Below the pieces are notes generated by a model that ran no database searches, was not told where the DNA came from, and saw nothing but the letters and a program-made list of their open reading frames with translations. A stretch of DNA of 64,000 nt. Source: Thermoplasmata archaeon (GTDB lineage: Archaea; Thermoplasmatota; Thermoplasmata; Lutacidiplasmatales; UBA184). Made by a program: the position numbers and the translations under genes. Every line of letters starts with the position of its first letter. Within the stretch, counting starts at the first letter, position 1. Positions 60,213 to 64,000 of this stretch are shown in pieces. The stretch is taken from positions 18,109-82,108 of the forward strand of contig JAKIWI010000008.1 in NCBI GenBank assembly GCA_022750115.1. Reading direction: 5' to 3'.

Positions 60213-62612
60213 GTGCGGCGGGTACGGCGGGCCTCGGTCGGGGCCCTCGCTCTGCTGGCCCTGTTGCTCCTCGCGACCGTCGCATCGACCGGGAGCGCGC
60301 ACGCGGCCACCGCAGCCCGTCACACGGTAGCGGCGGACCGGCTCGGAGCCGCTGCGGTGCTCCCGGGAGCGACGCTGACGGGGTCGACGCGAGTGCAACT
60401 CACCGTTTCTCTCGAACCGAACGATGCGACGGGGTTGTTCGCTTTCGACCGCTCCCTTACGGGGGCGTCCCCGCCCAGGCATCTCAGCGAGCGAGCGTTT
60501 GAGGAATATTTCGCGGCGCCCGCCCGCAACGTGACCAGCCTGCAATCGTACTTCGCGGGATTCGGTGCGACGGGGTTCCGGCTGGCCCCCGACGGCCTGA
60601 CGCTTCGGTTTTCTCTCGTCGCCCAGGAGGCGTCGGCAGCTTTCGCGACGACGCTTCTGGCGACGGCCACTGAGGGAAGTCCAGGCTGGACCTGGGAGAG
60701 CCCGCCCACACTCCCTGTCGCCCTGGCCTCGATGGTCTACGGGGTCGGTGGTCTGTCTCGGGCCGCTTCCACCCCGACCTTGGCCGCGCACTCGGTTGAA
60801 CTGGGCCGAGCTCACGGCCCCGGAACGTTCGTCGTCGACCAGACGCTCGGCGGGGCGAAGATCTACACCGGCTCCGACTACGTCCAGGCCTACCGAGAGA
60901 CGAGCTTGTTTCCGGGAGAGGCCCCGCCCGGCGTGAACGCGACCTTCAGTTCGGGTCACGCGGTCGCGACGATCCTGATGAGCGGGTACAACGACTCGCG
61001 CTCGATCGACCTTCCTCCGTGGGACCCCAGCCAAATCACCGACTACTTCAACGACACATTCCCGTCGGCCTGGCCCCACCCGAACGTCTCCGGCGTCCCT
61101 GTGACGATCGCGGGACGAACGCCTCCCGCGCCGGGCTCGTTGGGGAACCTCAACGACACCTCCTTCGACGAGGCGGAGAACTCGCTCGACGTGGAAATGG
61201 CTGGGAGCTCGGCACCGGGGGCCCGCGTCGTGAACTTCTACTTCTCGGCGAGCCTCTTCCAGAACGCGACCTCCGGGAGCCCGCTCGGACCAATCGCCGA
61301 CGACTTCGCCACGGCGCTCGGTGCGGCCCTTTCGTACAACTATTCCGGCGCTCGGCTCGACGCGGTCTCGAACTCCTTCGGGCTGTCCGACCTCAACGAC
61401 TCCGCCTGGAACCTGGAGCTCGCCCACGCCGCCGCGACGGGGGTCACCGTGGTCGCCGCCAGCGGGGACCAGGGAAACGCGCCCTCCGCCCTTTCTGGGC
61501 GGTTCCAGGGCCAGTGGCCGACGTGGCCGGCGACCGCGGCGTTCGACTCCTATGGAACCGTCTCCGTGGGCGGGGTGAGCCTGAACCTGACCGGCACTCC
61601 GACCGGAAACTTCACGGGTGGGACGCTCCCGGACGGGTTCGACTCGAACTTGACGGGCCAGATCCCGCCCACGGCCTGGTTCACGGGGAACGACGGGAGC
61701 GGCAACATCTCCGGCTCGGAGGGGGGCCTCAGCACGGTCGTCTCGGAGCCGGATTGGCAGTTCCACTCGGCCGCGCAGCCGCCCATCTCCGTCGCCGGGG
61801 GGGTTCAGAGCGCGAGTCTGCTGGGCCGCGCTGGACCGGACGTCGCCTTCCCGGCCAATGCGACCATCGCCTACGTGGCGCACGACGCGAACGGCTCGTA
61901 CTTCGCCGTCCTGCAGGGCACCAGCATCGCGTCCCCGTTCTTTGCCGGACTCCTCGCGGAGTGGTCGGCCGTGGCGGGGCAGCCGTTCGGCTGGATCGAC
62001 CCGGCCCTCTACCGGATGGCGAGCTACTACCTGGCGAACCCGGGGGCGGCGAACCCGTTCCTTGATGTAACGAACGGTGGGAACTTCCTCTTCTCCGCGG
62101 GACCCGGCTGGGACGCGGCGACCGGCTGGGGCGGCATCGACGCGTCGGCGTTCCTGCCGTCGTACGCCGACCTGGCCGTTCGGGACTACAACTACACCGG
62201 CCCGACCCCGGGTCTGCCGACGGGCTCGGGATTCCTGAACACCTCGGTCCCTCCGCTCGCCGTCACGTTCGTGCTCATCGTGCTCGGGGTCGGCGTCGCC
62301 GGGATCCTCGTCGTCCTGGTGGTCTGGGACGAGCGGAGGCGTCGGCGGGGGGTCCCCCCCTCCGGTCCGTACCAGGCGCCGCCCGGCGTCTACGCCCCGC
62401 CGCCGCCGTACGGCTTCGCGGGCCCGGCACCTCCGCCGCCCTCCCCAGGTACCTACCCTCCCGCCCCACCGGGTGCCGGAGGATGGGGTGGGCCGATGCC
62501 GGGAGCTCCGACCGGCGCATGGCGAGCGCCCCCGGCGATGTTTGCCTGTCCGTACTGCGGCGCCGCGCGGCCGGCCGAGCCGGTCCGGTGCCCTGGGTGC
62601 GGGGCGTTCTAG
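60213..62612 (+). CDS. S53 family peptidase (sedolisin/kumamolisin-like), membrane-anchored, with cytoplasmic zinc ribbon
   Basis: 799 residues. Signal peptide, an activation propeptide (about 50-200; NDATGLFAFDRSL, YFAGFGATGFRL), then the peptidase with Glu and Asp in EAENSLDVEMAGSSAPGAR near residue 320, NSFGLSD with the oxyanion Asp region, and the Ser motif GTSIASPFFAGL near 570. A membrane helix near 690 is followed by a long Pro/Gly/Tyr tail and CPYCGAARPAEPVRCPGCG. S53 enzymes cut proteins at acidic pH. A zinc ribbon behind the anchor is unusual. Confidence 0.9.
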   Translation: MRRVRRASVGALALLALLLLATVASTGSAHAATAARHTVAADRLGAAAVLPGATLTGSTRVQLTVSLEPNDATGLFAFDRSLTGASPPRHLSERAFEEYFAAPARNVTSLQSYFAGFGATGFRLAPDGLTLRFSLVAQEASAAFATTLLATATEGSPGWTWESPPTLPVALASMVYGVGGLSRAASTPTLAAHSVELGRAHGPGTFVVDQTLGGAKIYTGSDYVQAYRETSLFPGEAPPGVNATFSSGHAVATILMSGYNDSRSIDLPPWDPSQITDYFNDTFPSAWPHPNVSGVPVTIAGRTPPAPGSLGNLNDTSFDEAENSLDVEMAGSSAPGARVVNFYFSASLFQNATSGSPLGPIADDFATALGAALSYNYSGARLDAVSNSFGLSDLNDSAWNLELAHAAATGVTVVAASGDQGNAPSALSGRFQGQWPTWPATAAFDSYGTVSVGGVSLNLTGTPTGNFTGGTLPDGFDSNLTGQIPPTAWFTGNDGSGNISGSEGGLSTVVSEPDWQFHSAAQPPISVAGGVQSASLLGRAGPDVAFPANATIAYVAHDANGSYFAVLQGTSIASPFFAGLLAEWSAVAGQPFGWIDPALYRMASYYLANPGAANPFLDVTNGGNFLFSAGPGWDAATGWGGIDASAFLPSYADLAVRDYNYTGPTPGLPTGSGFLNTSVPPLAVTFVLIVLGVGVAGILVVLVVWDERRRRRGVPPSGPYQAPPGVYAPPPPYGFAGPAPPPPSPGTYPPAPPGAGGWGGPMPGAPTGAWRAPPAMFACPYCGAARPAEPVRCPGCGAF

Positions 62613-62622
62613 GTCGGGGAGA

Positions 62623-63255
62623 TCAGGCGGGTCCCGCGGCGGTCGGCACGGCGTCGCCGGCGGAACCCGACGCGCCGGGCCCGGAGGACACGTCCGAGGT
62701 CTCGGATGGTGTCGGGGCGGCAAGGGTGGCGGCGTTCACCCCGAGCTTGGTCTCGAGGAACGCGCGGATCTCCTCCGGCTTCGTCGAGGCGATCCCAAAG
62801 TACTCGGCGAACGCCTTGGTCGTCCAGATCTCGAGAGTCGAACCCTTCGGTTCGGTCCGGATGAGGCCGAGAGTCCGAAGACGCTCCACCTCCTCGTAGG
62901 CCGCCTCGCCGAGCATCTTCGCGAGCAGGCTCTGGAGGATCGGCTGGTGGTAGGCGATGAGCGTCAGGGCCTTCAGGGTCCGCGGGGCGATCTCGACGGG
63001 TGTGACCGAGCGGGCCGAGGGGACGAACTCCGGGCGAAGCTGCAGCGCGTACCGGTCCCCGACGTGGCGGACCTCGAGGGCTGTCTGGCGGGCGTCGAAC
63101 GTGCGGATCAGCTTGCGAAGTGCGGTCTGCACGCGGCGGAAGTCGTCGACGCCGAGCGCTTCGGTCAGCTCCTTCACGCTCAGCGGTCGCCCGGCGGCGA
63201 AGAGGACCGCCTCGACGCGGAGTTCGAGCGCGTCGGTCTTTGCGGGCACGTTCAC
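62623..63255 (-). CDS. scpB: chromosome segregation and condensation protein ScpB
   Basis: 210 residues with two winged-helix domains: ELRVEAVLFAAGRPLSVKELTEAL at the start (quoted piece VEAVLFAAGRPLSVKEL), then KALTLIAYHQPILQSLLA and VERLRTLGLIRTE. ScpB bridges ScpA and SMC. The C-terminal 35 residues are a Pro/Gly/Ala-rich extra tail. Its ATG overlaps the scpA stop (ATGA). Confidence 0.92.
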   Translation of the reverse strand: MNVPAKTDALELRVEAVLFAAGRPLSVKELTEALGVDDFRRVQTALRKLIRTFDARQTALEVRHVGDRYALQLRPEFVPSARSVTPVEIAPRTLKALTLIAYHQPILQSLLAKMLGEAAYEEVERLRTLGLIRTEPKGSTLEIWTTKAFAEYFGIASTKPEEIRAFLETKLGVNAATLAAPTPSETSDVSSGPGASGSAGDAVPTAAGPA

Positions 63256-64000
63256 GCCTCGGGCATCTTGTCCCGGGTCGGGCGGACTTCGGCGACGCGG
63301 ACGAGCAGGAGCGGACTCTCCCCGAGGCGCTCCTCGCGGAGCTCGATCACGTTCTCGCGGGCGAGGAACAGGACGGCGAGGAACAGGGACACCAGTCGGT
63401 CCCGCCCTTCCGCGTGGCGCCAGAGGTCGGTGAGCGGGAACGGCTCCTTCACGGGACGAAGGAGAGCGGCCTCCCAGGCATCGGCGAGGTCGCGTTCGGG
63501 GATGTCGCCGTGGACCAGCACTTCCGGGCTCGCCCGCTGTTCGTCGCGGAGCCGCTCGCGGAGCTCCTGGACGTGGATCGAGCGCCGAGCCTCCTGCTCG
63601 GCATCCCCGAAGGCCTGTACAAGCTCGAGCAGGCTGACGGGCCGAGTCTCGGGGTGGCGAACCATCTCGAGGAGCGGGGAGTCTCCCGCCGCGCCGAGGA
63701 CCGCGGTCGTGACGTCGATCGCCTCGGGTGTTTCGAGCGCGCCGAGGTAGCTGTCGTCGGTCGGGGACAGATCATCGACCGGCACCGCGCCGGGGTCGGC
63801 GGGCGGGGGCAACGCCCGGTTCTGGAGGAGCTCCTTGGATTGGAGGTAGAGAATGCTCCACGCCATGTAGAGGAGTCGACCCGCGACGGCGAAATCGAGG
63901 CCGCCTTCGGAGCGAACCCGCTCGAGGTACGACTCGGTAAACCTGGCGAGGTCGATCTCCCACGGGTCGAACGCCTCGTCCATGACGAGCTCGAACAGCA
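63252..64000 (-). CDS. scpA: segregation and condensation protein ScpA (5' partial)
   Basis: The frame is open to the end of the window, so the first part is missing. FELVMDEAFDPWEIDLARF at the visible N-terminus is the SMC-neck binding region of ScpA (usual form DPWEIDI...), AGRLLYMAWSILYLQSKELL follows, and the C-terminal winged helix ends VSLFLAVLFLARENVIELRE. ScpA is the kleisin closing the SMC ring. It is translationally coupled to scpB. Confidence 0.93.
   Translation of the reverse strand, partial: LFELVMDEAFDPWEIDLARFTESYLERVRSEGGLDFAVAGRLLYMAWSILYLQSKELLQNRALPPPADPGAVPVDDLSPTDDSYLGALETPEAIDVTTAVLGAAGDSPLLEMVRHPETRPVSLLELVQAFGDAEQEARRSIHVQELRERLRDEQRASPEVLVHGDIPERDLADAWEAALLRPVKEPFPLTDLWRHAEGRDRLVSLFLAVLFLARENVIELREERLGESPLLLVRVAEVRPTRDKMPEA

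Overview
The window is a high-GC archaeal chromosome segment, most plausibly from the Thermoplasmatota. Archaeal markers are glycerol-1-phosphate dehydrogenase, GatD/GatE, archaeal-type LeuRS, Spt5/NusG, an Orc1/Cdc6-like protein, a Hel308-type helicase, UPF0179 and an archaeal phosphoglycolate phosphatase. Many start codons lie about 25-33 nt behind a TATA-like box, the pattern expected of leaderless mRNAs. Assignment to a lineage is inference, since no rRNA gene is present.

Layout. 1-7.2 kb: the end of a TPP enzyme, then small metabolic, stress and regulatory genes (VOC, DUF4242, flavin reductase-like, RibD-like, an ArsR/SRPBCC pair), plus a DUF1801 gene broken by an amber codon. 7.4-18.2 kb: a probable genomic island. 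It begins at a copy of the tRNA-Arg 3' end and finishes at the tRNA-Arg gene itself. It holds a RelE-type toxin-antitoxin pair between direct repeats, about a dozen small membrane or secreted proteins, decayed genes and two families of non-coding repeats. 18.3-41.4 kb: a conserved core with gatDE, phosphoglycolate phosphatase, a ftsZ-secE-spt5-rpl11 cluster, MptE-like, a GT-C glycosyltransferase-like protein, a PQQ/PKD surface protein, an isocitrate dehydrogenase-type enzyme, MscS, Orc1/Cdc6-like, a Hel308-like helicase, acyl-CoA dehydrogenase and RqcH. 42-50.2 kb: a second accessory region with kelch and ten-repeat surface proteins, small membrane proteins, and the same repeat families and paralogues as the first; it ends near tRNA-Pro. 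50.2-64 kb: core again, with UPF0179, G1PDH, QueE, LeuRS, dCTP deaminase, aconitase, MEMO1, HIT, an S53 peptidase and ScpB/ScpA.

How the genes fit together. GatDE and LeuRS serve tRNA charging. SecE, Spt5 and L11 link secretion, transcription and translation. FtsZ and ScpAB serve division and chromosome organisation. Aconitase and the IDH-type enzyme are TCA steps. G1PDH starts archaeal lipid synthesis, and QueE makes the archaeosine precursor. A heavy investment in glycosylated surface proteins (many N-x-S/T sites, a GT-C enzyme, S53 peptidase, PQQ/PKD, kelch) suggests a heterotroph acting on extracellular polymers.

Most notable observations: both tRNA genes carry a 30-33 nt insertion at the same D-loop position with bulge-helix-bulge character; removing it gives two normal 75-nt tRNAs. 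Two repeat families recur between the accessory regions, twice in the same order ahead of paralogous two-helix membrane proteins that share an identically spaced promoter. The Orc1/Cdc6-like protein lacks the Walker A lysine and has an 11-bp perfect inverted repeat over its promoter. Spt5 carries an N-terminal extension of about 185 residues.
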